Source of the DNA: an uncultured Bacteroidaceae bacterium
Lineage (GTDB): Bacteria > Bacteroidota > Bacteroidia > Bacteroidales > Bacteroidaceae
Length of the DNA stretch: 64,000 nucleotides
NCBI GenBank assembly: GCA_904502235.1
Contig: CAJGDP010000003.1
Coordinates: 52,054-116,053, forward strand
Direction: 5' to 3'
The position numbers were made by a program, and so were the translations under genes. The notes below the pieces were generated by a model. That model saw nothing but the letters and a program-made list of their open reading frames with translations, did no database searches and was not told where the DNA came from. Positions 1 through 9,506 of the stretch are shown piece after piece (position 1 is the first letter of the stretch; each line of letters opens with the position of its first letter).

Positions 1-952
1 CCAGATTCTTGAGCTTTGAACCGCCACCGGTGAAAATAATGTGTCCGGTGCTCTCTTTTGATTGCTCGAGCTGGTATTTTACATTATGGAGGATTTCGTT
101 CATCCTGGCATTTATTATGCTGTTTACCGTGTCGGAATCAATTGAGCCAAAGTTGCCGTTTGACGATTTGTATCCTTGGATAATCTTGATTTCCTCTGCT
201 TCGCTCATGGAAATCTGGGTTGAGCAAAGGTCCATGGTTATGTTGTTGCTTCCAAGTGGCAGTACGACAAGCTTGCGCATTATGTCGTTCTTGTATATTA
301 CAATGGTGGTTGTCTCTGAACCGATGTTCACAAGGGCGCAACCGTTGCGTTTTGCATCGGCAGGAATTATTATTTCGGCATCCATGCGTGCGGCACAGAA
401 ACTGTCGGCGATATCAATGTTTACCTGCTTGAAACTCTCGTTGAGCTGTTCAAGATATTGCTCTTTTATTACAATGTTCAGGTAGTTGCCCTCTATCTGC
501 TTTGTGGGTGCTCCAATAGGATTCTTTTCAGGTTTTCCTTCGAGCTTGTATTCCTGGGTAATAACCTCTACTCTCTTGTATCCAGCCGGTGTGGAGAATG
601 TTATATCGTTCTCCTCAACCATGGCGTTGATGATTTCGGGTGTTATCTTGGTGTAATTGTCGAATTCGCGAACCACCTTTGAAGATATTGAGTGCATGGT
701 CAGACCTGCAAGCGAAATGTATGCTCTCTTTATTGAGATATTGTCCAGTTTCTCTTCCAGTGAGTTTATGATGTGGTTCAGGGCGTTGCTTGTCTCATCG
801 ACATTGCGTACCACGCCTTTGTAGACGGCTCCTTCGAGCGGTGTGCTGGCTGCCGCCAGAATCTTCACGCCTTCGTATGTGTTCACACCTACTGTTCCCG
901 AGATTTTTGACGAACTTATCTCAATGGCTGTTATGTAATCTGTTTTTGTCAT
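1..952 (-). CDS. ftsA: cell division protein FtsA (3' end outside window)
   Basis: FtsA is an actin-fold ATPase that tethers FtsZ to the inner membrane and recruits the divisome. The reverse-strand reading frame starts at the ATG at 950-952 and stays open to the window edge, giving about 317 N-terminal residues. The start reads MTKTDYITAIEISSSK, a phosphate-1-like motif. Later come the FtsA features VREFDNYTKITPE, GCALVNIGSETT (phosphate-2-like) and, near the edge, IIFTGGGSKL (adenosine-binding). The C-terminal membrane helix lies outside. It begins one base after the ftsQ stop, as expected for the ftsQ-ftsA order of the dcw cluster; ftsZ should follow to the left. I see nothing odd in the visible part. 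Confidence 0.93.
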   Translation of the reverse strand, partial: MTKTDYITAIEISSSKISGTVGVNTYEGVKILAAASTPLEGAVYKGVVRNVDETSNALNHIINSLEEKLDNISIKRAYISLAGLTMHSISSKVVREFDNYTKITPEIINAMVEENDITFSTPAGYKRVEVITQEYKLEGKPEKNPIGAPTKQIEGNYLNIVIKEQYLEQLNESFKQVNIDIADSFCAARMDAEIIIPADAKRNGCALVNIGSETTTIVIYKNDIMRKLVVLPLGSNNITMDLCSTQISMSEAEEIKIIQGYKSSNGNFGSIDSDTVNSIINARMNEILHNVKYQLEQSKESTGHIIFTGGGSKLKNL

Positions 953-953
953 A

Positions 954-1685
954 TCAGTTTTTTTGTGTGCAAATGACTTTGTTTCCGAATTCAATGTTTA
1001 ACTTGCTGTATTTGTTCCAGCCAATCTTGTTCATTCCGTTCTTATAGAATGTGTATAGCTTTTCAAACTTGTTCTCGATATCCTTGGCTTCTCCGAACTC
1101 TATTATGTGGTTTCCCACGCGTGGTACCATTGTAATATGGCTGTTCTCGCCAAAGTAAATCTGTTCAATCTGCGAATTCCAGAACTGGTCTTCGTTTATA
1201 AGTTTCGCAATGGGCATCACCTCGCTGGTGGCAATGCTGTCGTCGATGAAGCCGCTGGCTATCGGCAGATAAAGTGCCTTGTGTATTCCGTGTACAATGT
1301 TGCCGTTCTCATCGATATGGTATGCTCTGCCGTCCTTGTCATATACTTTAATAATTGGAATACGGCAATCTATGTCTATCATGGTATACCCTTTTATGCT
1401 GTTATATACCTGACATTTTTTGATGAGCGATATGCTGTCGATGAAATTCTCAATGTCGTAACAATTAAACCCATCGATTTTCTTGCCACTCGGGTCTAAC
1501 CCTTCTTTCTTGAGCAATTCCATGACTTCGTCGCGGCTGATTATTTCCATCTCGTTGTCGTTCACATTTATAATTACATCCCTGCACACTCCGCTCTCCT
1601 TAAAAGAGGGTATGACGCACAGTGCAAATAATGCGTAACAGACGATTACCGCAACAATCAGATATTTAAGAATCCGTTTGAACAT
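954..1685 (-). CDS. ftsQ: cell division protein FtsQ
   Basis: FtsQ is a bitopic divisome protein with a short cytoplasmic tail, one membrane helix and a periplasmic POTRA/beta region that links the FtsB/L complex to the rest of the machinery. This 243-residue protein has one N-terminal hydrophobic segment (about residues 7-26) followed by a soluble domain. Sequence similarity to proteobacterial FtsQ is weak; the call rests on size, topology and position between murC and ftsA, as in other Bacteroidota. Its ATG overlaps the murC stop by one base (TAATG), so it is probably translationally coupled to murC. Confidence 0.85.
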   Translation of the reverse strand: MFKRILKYLIVAVIVCYALFALCVIPSFKESGVCRDVIINVNDNEMEIISRDEVMELLKKEGLDPSGKKIDGFNCYDIENFIDSISLIKKCQVYNSIKGYTMIDIDCRIPIIKVYDKDGRAYHIDENGNIVHGIHKALYLPIASGFIDDSIATSEVMPIAKLINEDQFWNSQIEQIYFGENSHITMVPRVGNHIIEFGEAKDIENKFEKLYTFYKNGMNKIGWNKYSKLNIEFGNKVICTQKN

Positions 1686-3067
1686 TATCTGTTTTCAAGT
1701 ATTTTTTTCATTTCAAGTATATCGTTCTCGATGTCGCCGGCTCCCAGGGAGACAAGTACTTCGATATTGTTCTTCTCGTTTTCAATGCAATTGAGAACAT
1801 CGGCTCTGCTGCACATTGCCTTTTCTATGTTTTCATCAAGGCAGTTATATATAAGTTCGCTTGTCACTCCGGGTATCGGCTCTTCGCGTGCGGGATAGAT
1901 ATCCACAAGTATCACCTTGTCGAATAGCGACAGGCTCTCTGCAAACTCCTTATAGAAATCGGCGGTGCGGCTATACAGATGTGGCTGGAACAATACTGTA
2001 ACCTTCTTGTCCTTATACAGTTCCTTGATTGATTTTGCGCATGCACGTACCTCATCGGGGTGGTGGGCATAGTCGCTCAACAATACAAGGTCGTCGCGTT
2101 TGATATGAAAGTCGAAACGTCTGTCGGCTCCGGCAAAGCTTGCCATGCCTTCCTTCAATTCATCTGCTGTTGCTCCACAGATTTCAGCCATAGCCATTGA
2201 CGCTACTCCGTTCTCGATGTTTATGCTTACGGGTACACCTAATTCCACATCCTCGATTCTTTGCCAAGGCGATACATAATCAATAATGATTCTGCCGTTG
2301 CCTATTCTTATGTTCTCGGCGTGGAAATCTCCGCTTTCGCGTCCGTAGGTATATGTGGTTACGTTTGGCTTTGTGCGTGGTGTAACCTCCAAGCCTTCGT
2401 GTATGATAAGATAACCGTTCTCTCTTATTTTCTCGGTGAATTGTGCGAAAGCTTCCAGATAATTCTCCTTGTTGCCATAGATGTCAAGATGGTCGGGGTC
2501 TGCCGATGTAATTGTGGCAATGTATGGTTCAAGGTGCAGGAACGAACGGTCGTACTCATCGGCTTCAATGACCACAAAGTCACTCTTGTCGCTGAGAATA
2601 AGATTGCTCTTGTAGTTCTTTGAAATTCCGCCAAGGAATGCGGCGCAGTCCACATGTGATTGATGAAGCAGATGCGCAGTCATTGTTGATGTGGTGGTCT
2701 TGCCGTGTGTTCCGGCAGCACATACACCCTGTTTGCCTCTGGTTATTATACCAAGGACCTCGGCACGTTTCTTGATGTTGAAACCTCTCTCTTTGAAGAA
2801 CTCCAGTTCTTTGTGGCAACTTGGAATGGCAGGGGTATATACCACCAGTGTGCATGCAGGGTCTGTGCACTCCAAGGGGATGAGTTCTGTGTTCTCCTCA
2901 AAATGCAGTGCGGCTCCTTCTTCAATCAGTTTGCCGGTAAGAGGACTGGGAGTACGGTCGTATCCGGCAACGAATTTGCCTTCGCTCAGGAAGTAGCGGA
3001 CAAGAGCGCTCATGCCTATACCGCCGGCTCCAAGGAAATATACCGATTTTATATCTTCGAGTTTCAT
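1685..3067 (-). CDS. murC: UDP-N-acetylmuramate--L-alanine ligase
   Basis: MurC is a cytoplasmic ATP-dependent ligase that adds L-alanine to UDP-MurNAc, the first step of the peptidoglycan stem peptide. The 460-residue protein has the N-terminal Rossmann motif GAGGIGMS (residues 13-20), the Mur-ligase ATP loop GTHGKTTTS (119-127) and a central domain with EADEYDRSF. The C-terminal domain includes SDYAHHPDEV and FQPHLYSRT, which are diagnostic of MurC over MurD/E/F. Length is normal. It lies three bases after murG and overlaps ftsQ by one base. Confidence 0.97.
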   Translation of the reverse strand: MKLEDIKSVYFLGAGGIGMSALVRYFLSEGKFVAGYDRTPSPLTGKLIEEGAALHFEENTELIPLECTDPACTLVVYTPAIPSCHKELEFFKERGFNIKKRAEVLGIITRGKQGVCAAGTHGKTTTSTMTAHLLHQSHVDCAAFLGGISKNYKSNLILSDKSDFVVIEADEYDRSFLHLEPYIATITSADPDHLDIYGNKENYLEAFAQFTEKIRENGYLIIHEGLEVTPRTKPNVTTYTYGRESGDFHAENIRIGNGRIIIDYVSPWQRIEDVELGVPVSINIENGVASMAMAEICGATADELKEGMASFAGADRRFDFHIKRDDLVLLSDYAHHPDEVRACAKSIKELYKDKKVTVLFQPHLYSRTADFYKEFAESLSLFDKVILVDIYPAREEPIPGVTSELIYNCLDENIEKAMCSRADVLNCIENEKNNIEVLVSLGAGDIENDILEMKKILENR

Positions 3068-3070
3068 TGT

Positions 3071-4210
3071 TTATTTCTTATTGTTCTCTGTTTCCAAATA
3101 TGCGTCAGCAAGCTTTATTACCTCATCGGCGATAACCTCTGCCGCATTGGGCATACCAAGTTTTGACACGTTGCTTTCGAGGGCAGCTATTCTCTTTTCG
3201 TCGAGAACGGTTTCTATTGCAGTCTTTATCAGTTCTTCCTTGGCCTTAACGTCGGGGATGTGTATTGCTGCATCCTTTTCGACAAGTGCCATGGCGTTTT
3301 TGGTCTGATGGTCTTCCGATACGTTCGGTGACGGAATAAGTATAACAGCTTTGCCAAGCAACGCGAACTCGGATATAGAACCTGCGCCTGCACGCGATAC
3401 CACAATGTCAGCGGCCCCCAGCGCAGCGGCCATGTCTGAAACAAAATCGGTGATAATCAGGTTCTCAGGTTTTCCTATAGCCGAACATCTCTCTTTCATC
3501 TCTTCGAAATAGAGTTTGCCTGTCTGCCAGATGAACTGTATGTTCTTGTTCTCTCTTACGGTTTCGATGTCGGCGAGAACGGCTTCGTTTATGCTACGTG
3601 CTCCAAGGCTGCCTCCTACAATAAGGACACACTTCTTGTCTGCGTCAAGCCCCATCTTGTCTATTGCCTCTTTGCGGTTGGTCTTCATCTCAATAAGGCT
3701 CTTTCGCACAGGGTTGCCGGTCATCTTTATCTTCTCCTGTGGGAAGAAACGCTCCATGCCGTCGTAAGCCACGCAAATCATGCGGGCTTTTTTGGAAAGA
3801 ATCTTGTTTGTAACTCCGGCATACGAATTCTGCTCCTGAATAAGTGTCGGGATATTCATGCTTGCAGCCATCTTGAGTGTCGGTCCGCTGGCATATCCGC
3901 CCACTCCCACTGCCGCATGAGGTGCAAAATCCTTTATGATTCTTTTTGCCATCAACTGGCTTTTAAGGATAAGCCAGAGTACTTTGAAATTCTTGAATAT
4001 GTTCTTGCGGTTGAAGCCAGCAATGGGCAGTCCCACAATGTCGTAACCGGCATCGGGAACACGTTGCATCTCCATTCTGTTGTTTGCACCCACAAAGAGT
4101 ATCTTCGCATCGGGATGTTTGCTCTTTATGGCATCTGCTATGGATAGTGCGGGGAATATATGTCCGCCTGTACCGCCTCCACTGACAATTATTCTATACT
4201 CTTTTTTCAT
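3071..4210 (-). CDS. murG: UDP-GlcNAc:undecaprenyl-pyrophosphoryl-MurNAc-pentapeptide GlcNAc transferase
   Basis: MurG is a membrane-associated GT28 glycosyltransferase that converts lipid I to lipid II on the inner face of the cytoplasmic membrane. The 379-residue protein begins with the GGGTGGHIFPAL loop (residues 10-21). It has GGYASGPTLKMA in the N-terminal half, and GGSLGARSINEAV and SRAGAGSISEFALLGKAVILIP in the UDP-GlcNAc-binding C-terminal half. All of these are MurG signatures. Its ATG overlaps the ftsW stop in an ATGA arrangement, suggesting coupled translation of flippase/polymerase-type and transferase genes. Confidence 0.97.
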   Translation of the reverse strand: MKKEYRIIVSGGGTGGHIFPALSIADAIKSKHPDAKILFVGANNRMEMQRVPDAGYDIVGLPIAGFNRKNIFKNFKVLWLILKSQLMAKRIIKDFAPHAAVGVGGYASGPTLKMAASMNIPTLIQEQNSYAGVTNKILSKKARMICVAYDGMERFFPQEKIKMTGNPVRKSLIEMKTNRKEAIDKMGLDADKKCVLIVGGSLGARSINEAVLADIETVRENKNIQFIWQTGKLYFEEMKERCSAIGKPENLIITDFVSDMAAALGAADIVVSRAGAGSISEFALLGKAVILIPSPNVSEDHQTKNAMALVEKDAAIHIPDVKAKEELIKTAIETVLDEKRIAALESNVSKLGMPNAAEVIADEVIKLADAYLETENNKK

Positions 4211-5427
4211 ACTATAGGGTTGTTTTCGTTGTCAATCTCTTCAAAACTCTGCTTGGGGTTTGCACTTGCTTTCTTTGCATATCGGCTGATGCTCAATATC
4301 ATGCCTGTATATAAACTGTTTATTATTACCGATGTTCCTCCTTGGCTTATGAGTGGCAACGGCTGTCCTGTTACAAATTCACCCACCGATATGTACATAT
4401 GCATGAATGCCTGCAAGGTTATTGACAGTCCAATTCCCATTATGAGGAATGCCGGATATGGATCTTCGCACTTCTTGGCAATCATTCCGCACCTGAACAG
4501 AATGGTAATGTACAGTAACAACACGAATATTCCGCCTGCCAAGCCGAGTTCCTCGATGATGATGGCATAGATGAAGTCGGACTGTGCGTGAGGAATGAAA
4601 TCGCGAAGTGTGGAGTTGCCCGGTCCGCAACCGAATATATGACTCGATGCTATGGCAACGTGTGAATATGTCCTTTGCGGGTTCGTGACAACATAGTTGT
4701 TGGCTGTAACAGGTTCTTGGGATACGCCACCCTTGAAACGGTTCTGCCAGGTTACAACCTTCTGTTTGAAGCCCCCCTCATCTGCCCAGCTTTCTGGTAC
4801 AGACATTATGAGTGTGAATCCTATTGCGGCTGTGGCAAAAGCGATTCCCAATATCTTGAGCATCTGTCCTTTAGGAAATCGGCTTACGAACATCATACCA
4901 TAGAGTGTGAGCATTATTATGATTACTGACGACAGGTTGTCTTTAAGTATCAGAACCACCGGTGGAACAGCGTATATTAGAATCTTTTTTAGTGCAAAGC
5001 GGTCTGTTCCCTCTTCGTCCTGATGTTGCGCGCTCACAAGGGCAGTAATCATGACAAGTCCCATCTTGGCAAATTCCATAGGCTGGATTGTCATACCAAA
5101 GATTTTAATCCAACGGTCGCTGTAGTTGATTTCCACTCCGTCGAACAAAGCCCATACCATACCTGCCATTCCAATCCAATAGATAACGTATGTAATTTTC
5201 TTTATCCATGCAACCTTCATGTTGTGCATCACCCACACAATGATAAATCCGGTCACAAGGAATACGATGTGCTTGATAATGGGAATCCAGTAGCTTCTTT
5301 CCGTGCTTATCTGTCGGCTGGTTGCACTGAATACCTCCACCAATGAAATTGAGCAGAGTATAAAGAAGACTATCCATATGACTTTGTCTCCTTTGAACAG
5401 AAATCTCTTTATTTGGTCGCCTCCCAT
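4207..5427 (-). CDS. ftsW: SEDS-family peptidoglycan glycosyltransferase FtsW
   Basis: FtsW polymerises lipid II at the division septum with its cognate class B PBP (FtsI, encoded in the same operon). The 406-residue protein is strongly hydrophobic with about ten membrane helices. SEDS motifs are present: QPMEFAKMGLVM, KDNLSSVIIIM, the FGCGPGNSTLRDFIPHAQSDFIYA stretch (read in parts at about residues 268-291), and PLISQGGTSVI near the C terminus. It sits in the dcw operon between murD and murG, which favours FtsW over RodA. The start at 5427 lies six bases from the murD stop. Confidence 0.95.
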   Translation of the reverse strand: MGGDQIKRFLFKGDKVIWIVFFILCSISLVEVFSATSRQISTERSYWIPIIKHIVFLVTGFIIVWVMHNMKVAWIKKITYVIYWIGMAGMVWALFDGVEINYSDRWIKIFGMTIQPMEFAKMGLVMITALVSAQHQDEEGTDRFALKKILIYAVPPVVLILKDNLSSVIIIMLTLYGMMFVSRFPKGQMLKILGIAFATAAIGFTLIMSVPESWADEGGFKQKVVTWQNRFKGGVSQEPVTANNYVVTNPQRTYSHVAIASSHIFGCGPGNSTLRDFIPHAQSDFIYAIIIEELGLAGGIFVLLLYITILFRCGMIAKKCEDPYPAFLIMGIGLSITLQAFMHMYISVGEFVTGQPLPLISQGGTSVIINSLYTGMILSISRYAKKASANPKQSFEEIDNENNPIV

Positions 5428-5433
5428 TTTTAT

Positions 5434-6765
5434 TTATAATTTACATACATGTTCTTTGAATTGTCTGCCACGGTCCTCGTAACTCTTGAACAGGTCGAAG
5501 CTTGCGCAGCAGGGGCTCAGCAATACAGTCTCTCCCTTTTTTGCCATTACATATGCGGCCTTTACACAATCCTCCATGGATGATGTATCTGCAATTGGCA
5601 ATCCAAAACCATCGAAGAAAGTGTGGAGTTTACTGTTGTCGGCTCCAAGGAATATCAGACCGCTACATTTTTCTTTTACAAGATCTGCTATCTCGCTGTA
5701 GTCATTGCCTTTGTCTTTTCCGCCCAATATAAGTATTGTTTTTGTCTTCATGCTCTGCAAGGCATACCAGCAACTGTTCACATTCGTTGCTTTTGAGTCG
5801 TTGATATATTCAACTCCATTCACTTTGGCTACTTTTTCGAGGCGGTGTTCAACGCCGGCAAAAGTGCTCAAAGCCTCGCGTATTGTCTCTTTGCGTATAC
5901 CTGCGACATTGGCAGAAATACCTGCAGCCATTGAATTATAGAGATTGTGCTTGCCTGTCAGCGACAGCTCTTCGAGTTCCATGTTGAATGGCATAGGCTC
6001 TGTGAAAACAAGCTTCTCCTCTTCGGTATATGCAGCCGCATCTTTGTGTTTCGACTCGGCAAAGGGGTAGAGCTTTCCGTGTCTGTATTTTGGAAGTTCT
6101 TCTCTGATGATGGGGTCGTCGTCCCAGAATACGAATGCATCGTTAGGCTCCTGGTTCTGCAGAATACGCAATTTGGCATCGATGTAGTTCTGCATGTTGT
6201 ATCCATAGCGGTCGAGATGGTCGGGAGTGATGTTCATCAATACCGCCACATTTGCGCGGAACTCATACATGTTGTCGAGTTGGAAACTGCTCAGTTCAAG
6301 GATGTAGTAATCCTTGTCGCCTTCAGCAACCTGCAAGGCAAGGCTATTGCCTATGTTGCCGGCAAGTCCCACATTCAGTCCGGCTTCGCGGAAAATATGA
6401 TATATGAGAGATGTTGTTGTTGTCTTGCCGTTGCTTCCGGTAATACAGATCATCTTGGCCTTTGTATATCTTCCGGCAAATTCAATCTCTGAAATAACAG
6501 GTATTCCCGCATCCATTATTTTTACTACTATGGGTGCTTCGTTGGGTATTCCCGGGCTTTTGATAACCTCGCCTGCGCTCAGGATTATATCTTCGCTGTG
6601 CTGTTTCTCTTCCCATGCAATCCCTTTTTCGTCAAGCATCTGCTTGTACTTTTCTGCGATAGCACCGAAATCCGAAACAAAGACATCGAATCCCAACTTC
6701 TTGGCGAGCACGGCCGCACCGCAACCGCTTTCACCGGCACCTAGTATTACTATCTTTTTTTCCAT
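5434..6765 (-). CDS. murD: UDP-N-acetylmuramoylalanine--D-glutamate ligase
   Basis: MurD adds D-glutamate to UDP-MurNAc-L-Ala in the cytoplasm. The 443-residue protein has an N-terminal UDP-binding Rossmann region (LGAGESGCGAAVLAKKLG), the ATP loop ITGSNGKTTTTS (about 108-119) and MNITPDHLDRY. The C-terminal domain carries INDSKATN and LILGGKDKG, which identify MurD. It follows mraY by no spacer at all (mraY ends at 6766, murD starts at 6765), consistent with a single operon. Confidence 0.97.
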   Translation of the reverse strand: MEKKIVILGAGESGCGAAVLAKKLGFDVFVSDFGAIAEKYKQMLDEKGIAWEEKQHSEDIILSAGEVIKSPGIPNEAPIVVKIMDAGIPVISEIEFAGRYTKAKMICITGSNGKTTTTSLIYHIFREAGLNVGLAGNIGNSLALQVAEGDKDYYILELSSFQLDNMYEFRANVAVLMNITPDHLDRYGYNMQNYIDAKLRILQNQEPNDAFVFWDDDPIIREELPKYRHGKLYPFAESKHKDAAAYTEEEKLVFTEPMPFNMELEELSLTGKHNLYNSMAAGISANVAGIRKETIREALSTFAGVEHRLEKVAKVNGVEYINDSKATNVNSCWYALQSMKTKTILILGGKDKGNDYSEIADLVKEKCSGLIFLGADNSKLHTFFDGFGLPIADTSSMEDCVKAAYVMAKKGETVLLSPCCASFDLFKSYEDRGRQFKEHVCKL

Positions 6766-8025
6766 TTATCTGATCTTTAGTGTCAGGATTGTTATTACCG
6801 CCATGATAAGTGTTACAATCCAGAAACGGATGGTGATTTTTGATTCATGCAATGGCCTTTCGGGACCCTTGAATATATATGTACACTCTTTGTCGAGTTT
6901 CTCTTCTTCGATATTGTAATGGTGGTGGAGCGGAGTCCTGCGGAAAATTCTCTGCTTGATGCCTTTCTTTTTGCCCTGTTTGAAGTATGCCACCTGAAGG
7001 ATAACAGAGAGGTTTTCTACGACGAATATTCCACACAACAATATCAGCAGAATCTCTTTGTGTATAAGAATGGCAATCACACCTATTATTCCGCCAATGG
7101 TGAGGCTGCCTGTATCGCCCATGAACACCTGTGCCGGATAGGCGTTGTACCATAGGAAACCTATCAGCGCACCAATGAAGGCACACACAAACACCACTAT
7201 CTCTTCGGCACCTGGCAAGAACATTATATTAAGGTATTCAGCCCATCCGACGTGGCTCGATACGTATGCAAGCAGGGCTAGGGCAACACCCATTATGGCT
7301 GCATTGCCTGCAAGCATGCCGTCCATTCCGTCGTTGAGGTTTGCACCGTTTGAAACTGCCGTTACAACAAGTATGGTTACAATGACAAAAAGAATCCATC
7401 CGGCCTCCTCTTTGTATTCCCCACAGAACGACATTATCTCGCTGTAATCAAGGTTGTGATTCTTTATGAACGGGATGGTCGTCTTTGTGAGCTTCTCGGA
7501 TGTATCCTTGTGGTGCACAATTTCCGTGTTGTTGGCATTCTCTATGGTGATATTCTCGCGCATCACAGCCTGCGGACTGAAATAGAGTGTAAGACCTATT
7601 ATCAGTCCGAGTCCAACTTGGGCAACAATCTTTACTTTGCCGGGAATACCGTCCTTGTTCTTCTTGAAAGTCTTTATATAGTCGTCGGCAAAGCCAAGGA
7701 TTCCCAGCCATACGGTTGTTATGAGCAAGAGAACCATATATACATTGCTCAGACGTCCCACAAGCAGACATGGAATAAGTATTGCAATGATTATTATAAG
7801 ACCTCCCATTGTGGGAACGCCTGCCTTAAGGTTGTTCTTGTCGAACTCGCGCAAGGTCTCGGTAATCTGTTTTTTCTTGAAGTACTTGATGAGAATACCT
7901 CCCAACCATGCCGACAGTATCAATGACAACACAATTGATATCAATGAACGGAACGATGTATATGTCAGGAGTCTTGCGCCCGGTACATCGTTGTTTGTAA
8001 TCCAATCAAAAATATAGTGTAGCAT
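6766..8025 (-). CDS. mraY: phospho-N-acetylmuramoyl-pentapeptide transferase
   Basis: MraY is an integral membrane enzyme that transfers phospho-MurNAc-pentapeptide to undecaprenyl phosphate, producing lipid I. The 419-residue protein has about ten helices. It shows KAGVPTMGGLIII, GFADDYIKTFKKNKDG (catalytic Asp pair), NGANLNDGMDGMLAG and, near the end, a basic/histidine cluster with RRTPLHHHYN. It is about 60 residues longer than E. coli MraY. The extra residues form a soluble loop around positions 165-205 (MRENITIENANN and following), an insertion common in Bacteroidota MraY. Located between murE and murD. Confidence 0.96.
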   Translation of the reverse strand: MLHYIFDWITNNDVPGARLLTYTSFRSLISIVLSLILSAWLGGILIKYFKKKQITETLREFDKNNLKAGVPTMGGLIIIIAILIPCLLVGRLSNVYMVLLLITTVWLGILGFADDYIKTFKKNKDGIPGKVKIVAQVGLGLIIGLTLYFSPQAVMRENITIENANNTEIVHHKDTSEKLTKTTIPFIKNHNLDYSEIMSFCGEYKEEAGWILFVIVTILVVTAVSNGANLNDGMDGMLAGNAAIMGVALALLAYVSSHVGWAEYLNIMFLPGAEEIVVFVCAFIGALIGFLWYNAYPAQVFMGDTGSLTIGGIIGVIAILIHKEILLILLCGIFVVENLSVILQVAYFKQGKKKGIKQRIFRRTPLHHHYNIEEEKLDKECTYIFKGPERPLHESKITIRFWIVTLIMAVITILTLKIR

Positions 8026-8030
8026 ATCCG

Positions 8031-9485
8031 TTAAATATTAAATATTTCTCTTATAACCTCTTTGTCATCGAAATGGTGCTTTACACCCTTGATTTCCTGA
8101 TAGTTCTCGTGCCCTTTGCCGGCAACCACAACCACATCGCCGCTGTTTGCCAGGGCACATGCCGTACGTATGGCTTCCTTGCGGTCGGTAATGGATATTA
8201 CGTTCCTTTTCTGTTCATCGCTCAAACCTGCAAGCATATCGTTGATGATATCCTGTGGTTCCTCGTTGCGTGGATTGTCGGATGTAAGAATCACCTTGTT
8301 GCTGCTCTTTACGGCTTCCAGAGCCATTAGTGGACGTTTTCCCTTGTCGCGGTTGCCACCGGCACCTATGACGGTGATAATATTCATGTTGCCACGCTGA
8401 ATCTCCTTTACTGTGCCCAATACATTCTTTATTGCATCGGGGGTGTGCGCATAATCCACAATGGCTGTGATACCGTCGTTTGAAATTATCGTTTCGAAAC
8501 GTCCCGACACCGGACGCAGAGTGCTTATGACGCGCAACACCTCCTCGGGCTCCTTGCCAAGTTCCACGGCTGTACCGAATATTGCAAGCAGGTTGCTTAT
8601 GTTGAAGCGTCCTGTAAGCATTGTGTTGAACTCGCAGTTGTTGAATTCAAGAATCATACCGTCGAGGTGCGCTTCTATGAAACGTGCCTTATAGTCACAC
8701 ATGGTGCGTGTAGAGTAGCTCTTTATGTCGGCACGGCAGTTCTGTACCATCACGGGGCCGTTCTTGTCGTCGAGATTGGTTATAGCGAAGGCGTTACGGG
8801 ACAAGTTGTCGAAGAAACTTTTCTTTGCCTTAAGATAGTTCTCCATTGTCTCGTGGAAATCCATGTGGTCGCGTGTGAGATTGGTGAAAATACCTCCGGC
8901 AAATTCAAGTCCTCCCACTCTTTCCTGTGCAAGAGCATGCGAACTCACCTCCATGAATGCATATTCACAGCCTGCATCAACCATTTGCGCCAACAGTCTG
9001 TTGAGAGAAATTGCATCGGGTGTGGTGTGTGTCGATGGATAGGCTGTGCCATCAATGTAGTTGCATACGGTTGACAACAGTCCGCATTTGTGTCCCATCT
9101 CCCTGAAAAGAGTGTAGAGCAATGTGGCGATGGTTGTCTTGCCGTTGGTACCTGTTACACCCACCAACTTCAGTCTCTGCGACGGATTGCCATAGAATGT
9201 TGTCGCCAATTTGCCTGTGATGCTTTGGGCGTTGACAACGTTGATATATGCAACATTGGGATTCTGTCTTTCGGGAAGCGTTTCGCACACAATGGCAACG
9301 GCTCCTTTCTCCTCGGCAGCTGTAATGTATGCATGTCCGTCGGTCTGTGTGCCTCTGACGGCAATGAATATATCGCCCTTCTGTATAAGACGTGAATCTA
9401 TGTTCACACCTTGTACGTCAACCTCTTCCTTAGGCATTATCACACGTGTGTACTGTATCTCTTTAAGTAGTTCGCTAAGTTTCAT
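8031..9485 (-). CDS. murE: UDP-N-acetylmuramyl-tripeptide synthetase
   Basis: MurE adds the third residue of the peptidoglycan stem peptide. The 484-residue protein has the N-terminal substrate motif [16 protein letters not shown], the ATP loop VTGTNGKTT (110-118), and [16 protein letters not shown] with the carbamylated-lysine region downstream. The C-terminal domain includes [13 protein letters not shown] and DNPR at 403-406. The DNPR motif is the established marker of meso-diaminopimelate-adding enzymes (lysine enzymes differ here), so this cell should have DAP-type peptidoglycan; dapB in this same window agrees. It ends five bases before mraY. Confidence 0.97.
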   Translation of the reverse strand: MKLSELLKEIQYTRVIMPKEEVDVQGVNIDSRLIQKGDIFIAVRGTQTDGHAYITAAEEKGAVAIVCETLPERQNPNVAYINVVNAQSITGKLATTFYGNPSQRLKLVGVTGTNGKTTIATLLYTLFREMGHKCGLLSTVCNYIDGTAYPSTHTTPDAISLNRLLAQMVDAGCEYAFMEVSSHALAQERVGGLEFAGGIFTNLTRDHMDFHETMENYLKAKKSFFDNLSRNAFAITNLDDKNGPVMVQNCRADIKSYSTRTMCDYKARFIEAHLDGMILEFNNCEFNTMLTGRFNISNLLAIFGTAVELGKEPEEVLRVISTLRPVSGRFETIISNDGITAIVDYAHTPDAIKNVLGTVKEIQRGNMNIITVIGAGGNRDKGKRPLMALEAVKSSNKVILTSDNPRNEEPQDIINDMLAGLSDEQKRNVISITDRKEAIRTACALANSGDVVVVAGKGHENYQEIKGVKHHFDDKEVIREIFNI

Positions 9486-9506
9486 ATATCTATATCCTTA
9501 ATATAT